Shown here: piece after piece, positions 6,208 through 14,933 of the stretch | Numbering within the stretch: position 1 is the first letter of the stretch | Layout: every line of letters begins with the position of its first letter | Assembly (NCBI GenBank): GCA_964529445.1 | Contig: CAZGWJ010000006.1 | Coordinates: 1 to 53,196, forward strand | Length of the DNA: 53,196 nt | Direction of reading: 5' to 3' | Source: CAZGWJ01 sp964529445 | Lineage (GTDB): Bacteria > Oederibacteriota > Muellerivitia > Muellerivitales > Muellerivitaceae | Program-made: the position numbers and the translations under genes | Notes under the pieces: generated by a model | What the model was told of the DNA's origin: nothing | Database searches by the model: none | What the model saw: only the letters and a program-made list of their open reading frames with translations

Positions 6208-8661
6208 TTACACGTATCCGACCTTGCCGGATCGTTTCTTTGACGTTTCCTTGTCGTGGGAAGGCGCAGGCGGGGCCGTCGGGGCGGACGGAGAGGGTTT
6301 TCCGGAGGGAGCGGAAGGGGCGGGCGGGGGCTGTTCCGAGGCGGCCGATTTCGGCTTCAGGTGGTTATCCAAATCGGTCAATTTCTTGCGCGCCTCAAAA
6401 TTGTCAGGTTCCATCAGCAATATTTTCTCGTAGATCTTTCGGGCTTCATCGTGGAGTCCCTGGCGGACGTAGATGTCGGCCACGGCGATCGTCATGAACT
6501 CATCCTTGGCATCCTCGGGCGGGGCCCCCGGCTTCGGAGAATGCGGCGCGGCGGGCTTCGCCTTGGCGGCGGCTTCCTTGGCCTTCTTCTCGGCCTCCTC
6601 ACGGGCCTTCTTCTCCGCCTCCTCGCGCGCCTTTTTCTCGGCTTCCTCCCGGGCCTTCTTCTCCGCTTCCTCTCGCGATTTCTTCTCGGCGGCTTCACGC
6701 GCCTTCTTCTCGGTCTCCTCGCGCACCTTTTTCTCGGCTTCCTCCCGGGCTTTCCTCTCCGCCTCCTCCCGGACCTTCCTTTCCGCCTCCTCGCGGGCCT
6801 TTCTCTCGGCCTCTTCGCGCGCCTTCTTTTCCGCGGTCTCGCGGGCTTTCCGTTCGACCTCGGCCTGCACCTTCTTTTCGGCCTCCGCGCGGATGCGCTT
6901 CTCCATCTCGCTCCGGGTGCGCCGGTCCTCCTCCTCGCGCTGTTTCTTCTCGGCCTCGAGGGCGTCGATCACCTCATCCCCCGTCTTCACGTAGACCGTG
7001 TAGGCCTTGTTCAAACGCTCACGGGCTTGTGCCTTGTCCGGATACTGCTCGACCAACTGCTGATAGGCCTCGATGGCCTCCTCGACGAGGTTCTGCTTGA
7101 GAAGATTGTCGGCGATCTCCAGTTGGGCCTTGAATTCCGCCTCCGGGTCCATGGCGGGCGCCTTGGGGGGTTCGGGTTTCTCGACCACGGGAGCCGCGGG
7201 AGGCGGCGCTTCCCCGAGATCCTTCTCCAGATCGAGCACTTCCCCCTTCACCGGCGGCGCGGCGGGAGGCGGGGCCGGGGCGGGAACGGCTGGAGCGGCC
7301 GAAGCCGGAGCAGCCGCGGCCGGAGGAGGCGGGGGCGCGGCCGGAGCGGGGGCGGCGGGGGCACCTTCCCGTTTCTTGAGCTCGGGACAGTTCGGATCGA
7401 GGTCCGCGGCCTTCTTGTAATACTCCTCGGCCTGGTCCTTCTTGTTCTGCGCGTCGAACAGGGCGGCCGTCTTGGCGAAGACCTCCGCCGCTTTCTCCTT
7501 GGCGCCGCTGAGACGGTACATCTCGGCCAGCTTGATGTGGGCCTGGAGGGAGGTCCCGTCGACCCCGATGGCCTTCAAAGCCGTCTCGGCGGCCTTCTCC
7601 AGTTCCTTCTTGTCGGCGTAGAGGTCCGTGAGGGACAGGAGGGTGGCCACGGCCTCGATCTTGGCGTTCTTGCGGATGTGGAATTCCGCCAGGACCTCCA
7701 GGGTCCTGGGATTGTTCTTCTCGGTCTTGGCGGCCTTCTGGATGCACTCGTTGGCCTTGTCGAGCTGGTTCTGCTCGATATACACCATGCCCAGGTTCGT
7801 GAGGGCCCCCACGTGGTTCACCTTGAAACGCAGGAGGTTCTCGAACTCGGACTTGGCTTCCGCGTATTTCTTCTTCTTCAGGAGGACGAGCCCCAGGATG
7901 TAATGAGCCTCGATGGACTTGAACTCGATGGCCTTGGAGGAATACTGCTGGGCCTTGTCCAGGTCACCCTCGTTGAAACTGGCCTCGGCCAGGTTCAGGT
8001 ATTCCTTCTTGGCGTCGCTCTCGGAACCCTGCTTGATGTAGATCTGGGCGAGACTGGCCCGCGCCTCGGAGTTGGAGGGGTCGAGCTCGACCACCTTCTG
8101 GAAGATCTCCTGGGCCTTCTTGTAGAGGCGGTTCTTGACGAAGACGGTTCCCACCTCGAGGAAATGGGCGACCGCCTCCTTGTTGTCGCCCTTCCTGGTG
8201 AGGATCTCGGCCAGCTTGCCGTGCGCCTGGAGGTTCTCGGGATCGAGCTTGAGAATGCCCTTGTAGGCCTCGACCGCCGCATCGAGGTCCTCCTGTTCCA
8301 TGGCCGCCTCGGCGCGGGAGATCTGGCGGATGAGGGCCTGCTTCTGTTGGGCATCGGAGGGGAGCTTTTCGGTGTCGAGGGCGGCGATCTTCTTGTTGAC
8401 GATGGCGGCTTTTTCCTGCTGTCCACGCGAGGAGAAATCGTCGGAAACCTTCACATACTCGAGGTAGGCCTCCCGCACGGCCCCCTTCTTGACATAGACG
8501 TCGCCCAGCATGTTGTGGGCGTTGATGTCCTCGGGGTCGAGGGCGAGGAGCTTCTTGTACTCCTCGATGGCCTTGTCCCAGCGACCTTCCTGGAAATAGA
8601 TGTAGGCCATCTTGACGATATTTTTCTTGTCTCCCCCGGGCGGGGGCGCTGGCGCGGCCAT
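6208..8661 (-). CDS. Large TPR protein with long charged helix
   Basis: An 817-residue cytosolic-looking protein without signal peptide. Residues about 15-430 are tandem TPR repeats (for example AIEEYKKLLALDPEDINAHN). A Pro/Ala-rich linker (about 435-510) leads to another TPR-like segment. Residues about 560-700 are a nearly pure Glu/Lys/Arg/Ala helix of repeating EEAEKKAR units, of the TolA or single-alpha-helix kind. One more TPR pair (about 715-765) and a Pro/Ser tail end the protein. The ATG at 8661 with GAGGG before it was preferred to an upstream TTG. A promoter is visible at 8700-8729. Probably a scaffold for a protein assembly; the ExeA-like ATPase downstream is the likeliest partner by position only. 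Confidence 0.9.
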   Translation of the reverse strand: MAAPAPPPGGDKKNIVKMAYIYFQEGRWDKAIEEYKKLLALDPEDINAHNMLGDVYVKKGAVREAYLEYVKVSDDFSSRGQQEKAAIVNKKIAALDTEKLPSDAQQKQALIRQISRAEAAMEQEDLDAAVEAYKGILKLDPENLQAHGKLAEILTRKGDNKEAVAHFLEVGTVFVKNRLYKKAQEIFQKVVELDPSNSEARASLAQIYIKQGSESDAKKEYLNLAEASFNEGDLDKAQQYSSKAIEFKSIEAHYILGLVLLKKKKYAEAKSEFENLLRFKVNHVGALTNLGMVYIEQNQLDKANECIQKAAKTEKNNPRTLEVLAEFHIRKNAKIEAVATLLSLTDLYADKKELEKAAETALKAIGVDGTSLQAHIKLAEMYRLSGAKEKAAEVFAKTAALFDAQNKKDQAEEYYKKAADLDPNCPELKKREGAPAAPAPAAPPPPPAAAAPASAAPAVPAPAPPPAAPPVKGEVLDLEKDLGEAPPPAAPVVEKPEPPKAPAMDPEAEFKAQLEIADNLLKQNLVEEAIEAYQQLVEQYPDKAQARERLNKAYTVYVKTGDEVIDALEAEKKQREEEDRRTRSEMEKRIRAEAEKKVQAEVERKARETAEKKAREEAERKAREEAERKVREEAERKAREEAEKKVREETEKKAREAAEKKSREEAEKKAREEAEKKAREEAEKKAREEAEKKAKEAAAKAKPAAPHSPKPGAPPEDAKDEFMTIAVADIYVRQGLHDEARKIYEKILLMEPDNFEARKKLTDLDNHLKPKSAASEQPPPAPSAPSGKPSPSAPTAPPAPSHDKETSKKRSGKVGYV

Positions 8662-8699
8662 GTTCCCTCGGTGTGGGCGGAATTTGCCCAATCTTACTT

Positions 8700-8729
8700 A
8701 CTATAATCCGCGCTTCAGGGCACCGTCAA
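8700..8729 (-). promoter_or_regulatory. Promoter for the TPR gene
   Basis: On the minus strand TTGACG (8729-8724), an 18-base spacer and TATAGT (8705-8700). The start near 8693 leaves a leader of about 30 bases before the ATG at 8661. Confidence 0.6.
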
Positions 8730-8894
8730 GGAAATGGGCCGATTGGATAAGGGTTTTCGGGTTGTTAACCGATTATCAGGCCGTTGATAGGGTTGATGGA
8801 GGGATCCATTAACCGACCGCTGGATCCAACAGTCGATCCGAGACGGACGTCGTGAGCAAGAACCGCATAAGCGGGTTGAGTGTCACATCCTGGT

Positions 8895-9035
8895 GGCCCG
8901 CCCTGAGCGTCCTTCGGATCTTTTCCAATTTCGTGTCGAAGGGCCTGCCCTGAGCGTCCTTCGGATCTTTTCCAATTTCGTGCCGAAGGGCCCGCCCTGA
9001 GCGTCCTTCGGATCTTTTCCAATATCGTGTCGAAG
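8895..9035. repeat. 47-base unit in three tandem copies
   Basis: Three head-to-tail copies (8895-8941, 8942-8988, 8989-9035) differ at only three positions. Each runs from GGCCCGCCCTGAGCG to TCGTGTCGAAG. The ends (CCCTGAG... and ...TCGAAGGG) resemble the halves of the widespread CCCTTCGAC/GCTCAGGG intergenic repeat, so this is probably an amplified REP-like element. There are no unique spacers. Confidence 0.85.
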
Positions 9036-9110
9036 AACCCTTCGATGCGCTCCCACCTCAGCCCCTTCGTGGGACTCAGGGCTTCGGAAAGCAGGGTCGC
9101 TTACTCAGGG

Positions 9111-9139
9111 CAAAATCTGCACCCAGGGTGCAGATTTTG
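9111..9139 (-). terminator. tRNA-Leu terminator (perfect 14-base inverted repeat)
   Basis: CAAAATCTGCACCC (9111-9124) and GGGTGCAGATTTTG (9126-9139) are exact inverted repeats around one base. Read on the minus strand the hairpin starts at the CCA end of tRNA-Leu and closes with a TTTT run. Being symmetric it could work in both directions. Confidence 0.65.
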
Positions 9140-9224
9140 GTGCCGGAGGTCGGACTTGAACCGACATGAGGTTGCCCTCGGTAGATTTTGAGTCTACTGC
9201 GTCTGCCAATTTCGCCACTCCGGC
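9138..9224 (-). tRNA. tRNA-Leu (CAA)
   Basis: An 87-base class II tRNA on the minus strand. The acceptor GCCGGAG (9224-9218) pairs with CTCCGGC, followed by A and encoded CCA (9140-9138). The anticodon stem GTAGA/TCTAC holds CAA at 9190-9188. A variable arm is present, and GGTTCAAGTCC is the T loop. A strong promoter (9334-9361) and a terminator flank it. Confidence 0.96.
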
Positions 9225-9333
9225 AGGAGTGCGGCCCTGATAGCAGAGTTGCCTCGATGGGTCCTTGGCAACACGCTACAGGGCTCCCCATTCCCCGGAC
9301 AGTGATCCCACTGTCCAGGTCGGGGAGGAACGT

Positions 9334-9361
9334 ATTGTAAAGGGCCTCCGTACTATGTCAA
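9334..9361 (-). promoter_or_regulatory. Strong promoter for tRNA-Leu
   Basis: On the minus strand a perfect TTGACA (9361-9356), a 16-base spacer and TACAAT (9339-9334). The 5' leader of about 100 bases contains the perfect hairpin GGACAGTG/CACTGTCC (9297-9316). Confidence 0.65.
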
Positions 9362-9386
9362 GACAACTGCAAAACTGTCGAAGATC

Positions 9387-9515
9387 CCCTCTCCCTGCCC
9401 CTGAACCAGAGTTGCCTTCGGCAACACGGTACAGGGCAGGCCTCCCCCGCAAGCGGGCGAGGGAAAACAGAGAAAAACTTCGCGGCTTCGCGACTTCGCG
9501 TTGGCTGTGTATTTC
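9387..9515. repeat. Two dispersed repeats after the pseudouridine synthase gene
   Basis: The part 9387-9466 is a diverged copy of the GC-rich palindromic family (CCCTCTCCC ... CGCAAGCGGGCGAGGG) with an internal GTTGCC-TTC-GGCAAC hairpin; a related GTTGCC...GGCAACACG...TACAGGGC stretch lies at 9249-9282. The part 9478-9515 is a minus-strand copy of the CGCGAAG-heptad element and overlaps the stop codon of the gene ending at 9514 by two bases. Confidence 0.75.
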
Positions 9516-10458
9516 AGCCCTTTAGTAAGTTGTCCCAAAATTCCGCCAATTCCCCGGGCAGGGGATCCTCCACGACCATCGTCCTTCCGTCCGTCGGGTG
9601 GGGGAATTCCAGGCGGCAGGCATGGAGCGCCATCCGGGGCAGGTGGAGCCGCGACTGCAAGCGGTCGGTCCAGCCTTGTTCCAGCCATTCCAGGAAGATC
9701 GAATCGTCCCCCGCGTAGAGCTTATCCCCCACGATGGGATACCCCAGGGCCTCCAGGTGAACGCGGATCTGGTGGGTGCGGCCCGTGACGGGCTTCACAG
9801 CGAGGAGCGAGAACCCGCCCCTCCTCCCGAGGACCGTGAATTCGGTCACCGATTCCCTGCCCCGGACGTGGTCCACGCCCAGCTTCATGCGGATGCGGCT
9901 GTTGAGGGCCCGCCCGATGGCGGCTTCCACCCTCCGCTCGTCCGGTTTGAAATCCCCCCGGACGATGGCGCGGTACTCCTTATGAACGACCCCCGCCTTC
10001 CAGGAATCCTGCAGGCCCTTGAGCAGTTCCCTTTTCTTGCAGAGGAGGAGGACCCCGCTGGTCTCGCTGTCCAGGCGGTGCACCAGGTTGAAATCCCTCG
10101 CCTCGGGGCGGTCGCGACGCAGGAGGGACATGAGGGTGTTCTGGAAATAGGCCCCGATACTGTGCACCGGCAAGGGTGCGGGCTTGGAAAGGGCGAGCAG
10201 GACGTCGTCCTCGATGAGGATGCGGTAATCGGTGTTGACGGGCGGCTCGCTCCAGGCCCCGGTGGCGTAGGCGATGGTATCGCCCCGCTTCAGGAGCTGG
10301 CCTGCGGAGGCCTGGCGTTCGTTGACCGTGACGCGCCCGTCGGCGATGCGCTCGGCCCAGGCGCTGGAGTCGAAATAGCGGAATTTACGCGTGAGGTAGC
10401 CGAGGAGGGTCTCGGAACTCTTGTCGTGGATCCGGCTGGATAGTATGAACTTCTCCAC
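9514..10458 (-). CDS. RluA-family pseudouridine synthase
   Basis: A 314-residue enzyme that would isomerise uridine to pseudouridine in rRNA or tRNA. An N-terminal S4-like RNA-binding part (about 10-70, GRVTVNERQASAGQLLKRGD) is followed by the catalytic domain with HRLDSETSG (127-135), whose Asp is the nucleophile, and GRTHQIRVHLEALGYPIVGD near 226-245. The start is GTG at 10458; the ribosome site is weak because a repeat abuts it. The specific target (RluC, RluD or RluA type) cannot be told from the sequence. The stop codon touches a CGCGAAG-heptad repeat. Confidence 0.92.
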   Translation of the reverse strand: MEKFILSSRIHDKSSETLLGYLTRKFRYFDSSAWAERIADGRVTVNERQASAGQLLKRGDTIAYATGAWSEPPVNTDYRILIEDDVLLALSKPAPLPVHSIGAYFQNTLMSLLRRDRPEARDFNLVHRLDSETSGVLLLCKKRELLKGLQDSWKAGVVHKEYRAIVRGDFKPDERRVEAAIGRALNSRIRMKLGVDHVRGRESVTEFTVLGRRGGFSLLAVKPVTGRTHQIRVHLEALGYPIVGDKLYAGDDSIFLEWLEQGWTDRLQSRLHLPRMALHACRLEFPHPTDGRTMVVEDPLPGELAEFWDNLLKG

Positions 10459-10466
10459 TACAGTCT

Positions 10467-10602
10467 CACCGCAGAGAACGCAGGGGACGCAGAGAACGGC
10501 TTATTATGAGTCCGGTCCATGGTTAATTCCCTTGTTCCAAAACTCGCCTGACCCTAAATGTTGTTCCCTGCGAACTCTGCGCCCTCTGCGGTAAGGAGGT
10601 CG
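10467..10602. repeat. Inverted ACCGCAGAG-type repeat between priA and rluA-like gene
   Basis: The arm CACCGCAGAGAACGCAG at the left end and CTCTGCGCCCTCTGCGGT at the right end are inverted copies of a short GCAGAG-rich element about 90 bases apart. The middle shows no gene or clear terminator. Confidence 0.55.
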
Positions 10603-12822
10603 TCACAGCATTGACTGCGGGTCCATGTCGATCGACCTGTGGACTCCCTGCGGGACCTCGATCCGGCTCTCCATCGCCGCCACCAGGCGCCTCAAGGGCC
10701 CCGGTTGGGCGCACTTCAGGAGGATCTGGAACCGGTAATGCCCCCTCAACCGGTACAGGGGTGCCGGGGCCGGCCCCCGCACCTCGACGCCATAGGCCCC
10801 CGCGTTCCTCCTCAGCCACTCCCCCGCCTTCTCGGACGCCTCGTGGACCTTCCTCTCCTGCGACCCGCGCTGATGGATCAAGCACAACCTCGAGAAAGGC
10901 GGATAGCCGAGAGCCTTGCGCAGGGGAAGTTCCGATTCAAGGAAAGCCGTGACATCCTGGGACAACGCCGCACGCAGGCATTCGTGCTCGGGCCGGAAGG
11001 TCTGGAGGTAGATGACTCCCTCCTTCTCGGACCTTCCCGCTCGCCCCGAGACCTGCACCAGTAGTTGGAAGACGCGTTCCGAGGCACGGAAATCCGGGAG
11101 GGCCAGCCCCGTGTCGGCACCCACGATGCCCACGAGCGTCACGCCGGGGAAATCATGGCCCTTGGCGATCATCTGCGTTCCCACGAGGAGATCGATCTTC
11201 CCTTCGCCGAACTCGCGCAGGGTCCTTTCCAGGGACCCGGCCTTGCGGGTAGCGTCCAGGTCCAGGCGCCCCACCCGGGCCTGTGGAAAAAGCACCTTCA
11301 GTTCCTCTTCCACCTTCTGGGTCCCCAGGCCCACCTGTTTCACCTCGGCGCCGCCGCACTTCGCGCAGGAAGCCCCGAGCGGGCCGTGCCAGTTGCAGTA
11401 ATGGCAAAGAAGTCCCGGCTCGTGTTTCACGCCGAGGCGCTGGTGATAGGTGACCGCCACCGAGCAATGGGGGCATTGGACCGGTTCCCCGCATTGGAGG
11501 CAGAGGGTCATGGAGGTGAAGCCTCGGCGGTTCAGGAAGAGGAGGGCCTGCTCCCGGCGGGAGAGGGTTTCGCGCACGGCCTCCTGCAAGGCAAGCGTCA
11601 GGACGGGCCGGTCCCCCGGCCGGGCGTCCCACTCCTCCTTGAGATCCACCATGCGGATCCTCGGGAGCGGCCGCTTGTTGACCCGCTCGGGCATCAGAAG
11701 ATGGACGTACTTCCCCGACTTGGCGTTGTGGTACGACTCCAGCGACGGAGTGGCGGTGCCCAGCACCACGGGACACTTGCAGAGCTGGGCCCTCTTCACG
11801 GCCGCGTCGCGGGCGTGGTAGCGGGGCGAGTCCTCCTGCTTGTAGGACGGTTCGTGCTCCTCGTCCACCACGATCAGCCCCAGGTCGCGGGCCGGCGCGA
11901 AAAGCGCCGAGCGGGCGCCGAGAGCCACCTTGGCCTGGCCCGAGGCCACGCGGGTCCATTGGGCGGTGCGCTCGGTGGGGGTCATGCGGCTGTGGAGAAC
12001 GGCCACCTCGGCCCCGAAGCGCCCGGTGAAGCGCTCGACCATGAGGGGGGTGAGGGCGATTTCGGGCACCAGCACCAGGGCCTGTTTCCCCGCCTGGATG
12101 CATTCGGCGATGGCACGCAGGTACACCTCGGTCTTGCCGGACCCCGTGATGCCCTGGATGAGAAAGGGTTTGAACCCGCTATCCTTCAGGGCTGCGAGGA
12201 TGGGCTTCAAGGCCTCCTCCTGCTGGCCGTGCAGGACGGGCGGGGTCTTCCGCCTCACCGGAACCTTCACAGGGATGGCATCGGGCATCACGCCCGTGCG
12301 GGGCACCAGCGCGAGGTATCCGGAGTCCTTCAGGAAAGCCGCGAGCTTGCGGGTGCGCGGCGAGTAGGCGACCTTCCCCTCCTTCAAGCTGTCGAAGGAA
12401 ATGCCCCGCATCTTCCCCGCCTTCTCGAGGGCTTCCTTCACCTGCGGTTCCCGTTCGATGCCCTTTTCGGTCAGTTGGAGGTAGTAACCGGCCGCCTTGC
12501 GAAAACCCCCGGGCAGCATGGCGAACCAGGCCTCCCCCAGGGAACAGGCGTAGTAATCGGCCATCCAACGGCCCAATTCAAGAAGGTCGGGAGTCAGGAG
12601 GGGATCGGAGTCCAGGAGCGTCTCGATGGGCTTGAGGAGGGCGACCTTCTCGGGCCGACTGGAATGAAGCGAGGCGACCATCCCCACGGTCTGCCGCCGC
12701 CCGAAGGAGACGGCGACGCGCGCGCCTTCCTTCACCCATCCCATGAGCGGCGCGGGCACCTCGTAGGTATAGGTGGTCTTGAGGGGGATGGGAAAGGCGA
12801 CCTGCGCGAAACCGTCAGGCAT
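10603..12822 (-). CDS. priA: Primosomal protein N' (replication restart helicase)
   Basis: PriA restarts stalled replication forks as a 3'-5' helicase that loads the primosome. In this 739-residue protein the N-terminal 3'BD domain is present (PLKTTYTYEVP), Walker A is GITGSGKT (224-231), the DEAH-type box is DEEH (320-323), and ATPSLES is the next helicase motif. Eight cysteines at about 441, 444, 450, 453, 473, 476, 486 and 489 form the two zinc sites. The ATG at 12822 overlaps the stop of the upstream permease gene by 8 bases; an in-frame GTG three codons earlier is the alternative. Transcription from the ABC importer genes is therefore likely. Confidence 0.96.
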   Translation of the reverse strand: MPDGFAQVAFPIPLKTTYTYEVPAPLMGWVKEGARVAVSFGRRQTVGMVASLHSSRPEKVALLKPIETLLDSDPLLTPDLLELGRWMADYYACSLGEAWFAMLPGGFRKAAGYYLQLTEKGIEREPQVKEALEKAGKMRGISFDSLKEGKVAYSPRTRKLAAFLKDSGYLALVPRTGVMPDAIPVKVPVRRKTPPVLHGQQEEALKPILAALKDSGFKPFLIQGITGSGKTEVYLRAIAECIQAGKQALVLVPEIALTPLMVERFTGRFGAEVAVLHSRMTPTERTAQWTRVASGQAKVALGARSALFAPARDLGLIVVDEEHEPSYKQEDSPRYHARDAAVKRAQLCKCPVVLGTATPSLESYHNAKSGKYVHLLMPERVNKRPLPRIRMVDLKEEWDARPGDRPVLTLALQEAVRETLSRREQALLFLNRRGFTSMTLCLQCGEPVQCPHCSVAVTYHQRLGVKHEPGLLCHYCNWHGPLGASCAKCGGAEVKQVGLGTQKVEEELKVLFPQARVGRLDLDATRKAGSLERTLREFGEGKIDLLVGTQMIAKGHDFPGVTLVGIVGADTGLALPDFRASERVFQLLVQVSGRAGRSEKEGVIYLQTFRPEHECLRAALSQDVTAFLESELPLRKALGYPPFSRLCLIHQRGSQERKVHEASEKAGEWLRRNAGAYGVEVRGPAPAPLYRLRGHYRFQILLKCAQPGPLRRLVAAMESRIEVPQGVHRSIDMDPQSML

Positions 12823-13681
12823 TCCGTCCACTTCCCTTCATGCGGGGGTCCAGGAGGTCCCGCAGGCCCTCGCCCAGGAGGTTGTAGGCGAGGACGGTGA
12901 GGAAGATGGCCGTGCCGGGGAACGTGATGAGCCACCAGGCGTCGAGCAGGTGGGAGGTGCCTTCCATCAGCATGTTTCCCCAGGAGGCCGTGGGCGGTTG
13001 GACTCCCAGGCCCAGGAAGGAAAGCCCCGACTCCACCAGGATGGCCCCGGCCACGCCGAGAGTGGAGACCACGAGCACGGGCCCCAGCGCGTTGGGAAGA
13101 AGATGCCGGAGGATGATGCGGGCGTCCGAGAGCCCCATGACCCGGGCCGCGAGGATGAACTCCCGTTCCTTCAGGGAAAGGATCTCCCCGCGGACGAGCC
13201 GCGAGACATCCGGCCAGGCCGTGAGCCCGATGATGACCATGATGTTGAGGAGACTCGGCCCCACGAAGGCCACCACCATGAGGATGAGGAAGAAGGTGGG
13301 TATGCAAAGCATGACGTCCACGAGCCGCATGAGGACCATGTCGACCCAACCGCCGTAATAGCCGGCCAAGACCCCCACCAGCACGCCGATGGTGACATAG
13401 ATGGCCACGGCCACCAACCCGACGGAGAGGGACACCCGTGCCCCGAACAGCATGCGGGTCAGGACGTCCCTGCCGAACTGGTCGGTGCCCATGGGGTGGG
13501 CGAAGGAGGGGGAAAGAAGCCGGTCCGCCAGCGCGTGCGCGTTGGGGTCGTAGGGCGTGAGAAGGGGCGCGAGGATCGCGGCCGCGAAGAGCACGAGAAC
13601 AAGACCCGAACCCCACGCTACGAGAGGATGCGAAGACGCCGCGCGAACCCAACCCGAGTATGTGTCCTTGAAACCCTTCAC
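12815..13681 (-). CDS. Peptide-type ABC transporter permease (DppC/OppC family)
   Basis: A 288-residue inner-membrane permease. It has the N-terminal membrane segment and the GTDQFGRDVLTRMLFGARVSL motif region typical of DppC, and an EAA-loop (EFILAARVMGLSDARIILRHLLPN) that contacts the ATPase. The GTG at 13681 follows GAGGCGAGC and was chosen because the frame upstream (to 13750) is encoded by an AT-rich repeat and gives the unlikely peptide FDFQFSIFNF. The partner permease and binding protein lie upstream. No ATP-binding subunit is in the window, so it must be supplied elsewhere. The last 8 bases overlap priA. Confidence 0.9.
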   Translation of the reverse strand: MKGFKDTYSGWVRAASSHPLVAWGSGLVLVLFAAAILAPLLTPYDPNAHALADRLLSPSFAHPMGTDQFGRDVLTRMLFGARVSLSVGLVAVAIYVTIGVLVGVLAGYYGGWVDMVLMRLVDVMLCIPTFFLILMVVAFVGPSLLNIMVIIGLTAWPDVSRLVRGEILSLKEREFILAARVMGLSDARIILRHLLPNALGPVLVVSTLGVAGAILVESGLSFLGLGVQPPTASWGNMLMEGTSHLLDAWWLITFPGTAIFLTVLAYNLLGEGLRDLLDPRMKGSGRNA

Positions 13682-13696
13682 GCTCGCCTCGCTTGC

Positions 13697-13813
13697 AAAA
13701 TTGAAAATCGAAAATTGAAAATCGAAAATAACAGCATCTCCGCAATCCATTCTTCAATCCGGCGCTTTTTGCAGTTCATTTTCTATTTTCGCTTTTCTAT
13801 TTTCTATTTGCGT
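13697..13813. repeat. AT-rich GAAAATCGAAAAT element, inverted pair
   Basis: An A-rich block (13697-13732, repeating GAAAATTGAAAATCG) and a T-rich block (13776-13813, repeating CTATTTTCG) are inverted copies separated by about 43 bases and fill the gap between the two permease genes. The low GC contrasts sharply with the flanking genes. Similar blocks occur at 23335-23357, 44781-44814 and 44908-44942. Confidence 0.8.
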
Positions 13814-13824
13814 TCGTTATGGCT

Positions 13825-14796
13825 TCAGTCGTATCGAACGCGCGGGTCCAGCGCCGCGTACGTCAAGTCCGCCAGCAGGTTCCCCGTCAGCGTCAGGAGC
13901 GCCGAGATGATCCCCACGCCCATCAGCACGGGGTAGTTGTGCGAGTACACGGCCTCGACGCCGAGGCGGCCCATCCCGGGCCAGGCGAACACGGTCTCGA
14001 TGATGAAGGAACCGCCGATGAGGGCGGGCAGGGACAATCCGATCAGGGTGACGATGGGGATCAGGGCGTTGCGAAGCGCGTGCTTGAAGACGACCGTCCG
14101 CTCCGGCAGGCCCTTGGCGCGGGCCGTGCGGATGTAGTCCTGACGGATGACCTCCAGCATGGAGGTCCGGGCGTAGCGGGAGATGGAGGCCAACCCCCCG
14201 AAGGTGGTGACGGCCAGGGGGAGGACGAGGTGGGCCAGGAGGTCTCCGGCCCTCTGGAGGAAACCCATCCCGTAGGTCTCCACGCTCGTCATTCCGGAAA
14301 TGGGCAGCCAGCCGAGATGGACCCCGAACACGAGCATCAGCATCAGGGCCAGCCAGAAACCGGGTATGGAATAGCCCACGAAGGTGAAGACCCGGACGAA
14401 CCGGTCGAGGAACCTCCCCTGGCGGTAAGCGGCCGCCACTCCCAACGGCACGGCGATGAGGAAAAGCAAGACCAGGGAGAGGCCGGAAAGCAGGAGGGTC
14501 GCGGGCAGTCGCTCGGCGATGACGTCCAATACCCTGCGGTTGTCCTTGAAGGACTCTCCGAAGTCGAGCACCGCCAGGCGCTTCAGCCAGTTCCAATACT
14601 GGACCGGAAGGGGCTGGTCGAGCCCGTAATGGGCCTTCATCTTCTGGATGAAGGAGGGATCCACCTTCTGGTTCATGGAGACGTCCAGGGAGGCCGGGTC
14701 CCCGGGGGCCAACTGCATGATGAGGAAGGAAAGGAAGGAGATCCCGATGAGCATCGGGATCATCAGGAGGACGCGGCGGATGACGTAGTTACGCAT
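13825..14796 (-). CDS. Peptide-type ABC transporter permease (DppB/OppB family)
   Basis: A 323-residue inner-membrane permease. The N-terminus (YVIRRVLLMIPMLIGISFLSF) is the first membrane helix typical of DppB, followed by the PGDP motif, a periplasmic loop, and the EAA-loop (DYIRTARAKGLPERTVVFKHALRN). Length and motif order match the family. The ATG at 14796 follows GAGGTG at 9 bases. It is the second gene of the binding protein-DppB-DppC set. Confidence 0.92.
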   Translation of the reverse strand: MRNYVIRRVLLMIPMLIGISFLSFLIMQLAPGDPASLDVSMNQKVDPSFIQKMKAHYGLDQPLPVQYWNWLKRLAVLDFGESFKDNRRVLDVIAERLPATLLLSGLSLVLLFLIAVPLGVAAAYRQGRFLDRFVRVFTFVGYSIPGFWLALMLMLVFGVHLGWLPISGMTSVETYGMGFLQRAGDLLAHLVLPLAVTTFGGLASISRYARTSMLEVIRQDYIRTARAKGLPERTVVFKHALRNALIPIVTLIGLSLPALIGGSFIIETVFAWPGMGRLGVEAVYSHNYPVLMGVGIISALLTLTGNLLADLTYAALDPRVRYD

Positions 14797-14818
14797 GGAA
14801 AGAAGCACCTCAACGGCC

Positions 14819-14933
14819 GTTTAGCCACCGATGGATGGGATGGACACAGATACAGCCCGATTCCCTGAAGGTTTATCAAATGACATCATATCCTCATCTG
14901 AGTCCATCTGCATCCATCTGTGGCAAATGGGGT
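14819..14933. repeat. GATGGATGGGATGGACACAGATA-type repeat
   Basis: The gap between the binding-protein and permease genes is made of CCACCGATGGATGGGATGG, an ACACAGATACAG stretch and a reversed ATCTGCATCCATCTGTGG. Related copies lie at 16618-16650, 16814-16850, 44751-44775 and 44878-44900. No terminator is seen, so the genes may still be co-transcribed. Confidence 0.65.

Larger units (their letters stand above)
8662..9137. other. Intergenic region with promoter, 47-base tandem repeat and terminator
   Basis: No gene is supported here. From left to right it holds the TPR-gene promoter, about 160 bases without recognised signals, the triple 47-base repeat (8895-9035), a further partial copy of the same motif (9036-9085) and the tRNA-Leu terminator. 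Confidence 0.6.

Noticed and set aside
6256..8706. Long plus-strand open frame opposite the TPR gene
   Set aside because: Its Leu/Gly-rich translation is the mirror of GC-rich codon usage in the real minus-strand gene and has no recognisable motif.
8895..9035. Possible CRISPR array
   Set aside because: The three copies are contiguous with no spacers, and no cas gene is near.
9297..9316. Perfect hairpin GGACAGTG/CACTGTCC as terminator
   Set aside because: No T-run follows on either strand, and it lies inside the leader of tRNA-Leu.
13682..13750. N-terminal extension of the DppC-like permease
   Set aside because: It translates an AT-rich repeat; the GTG at 13681 has a ribosome site and gives the normal family start.
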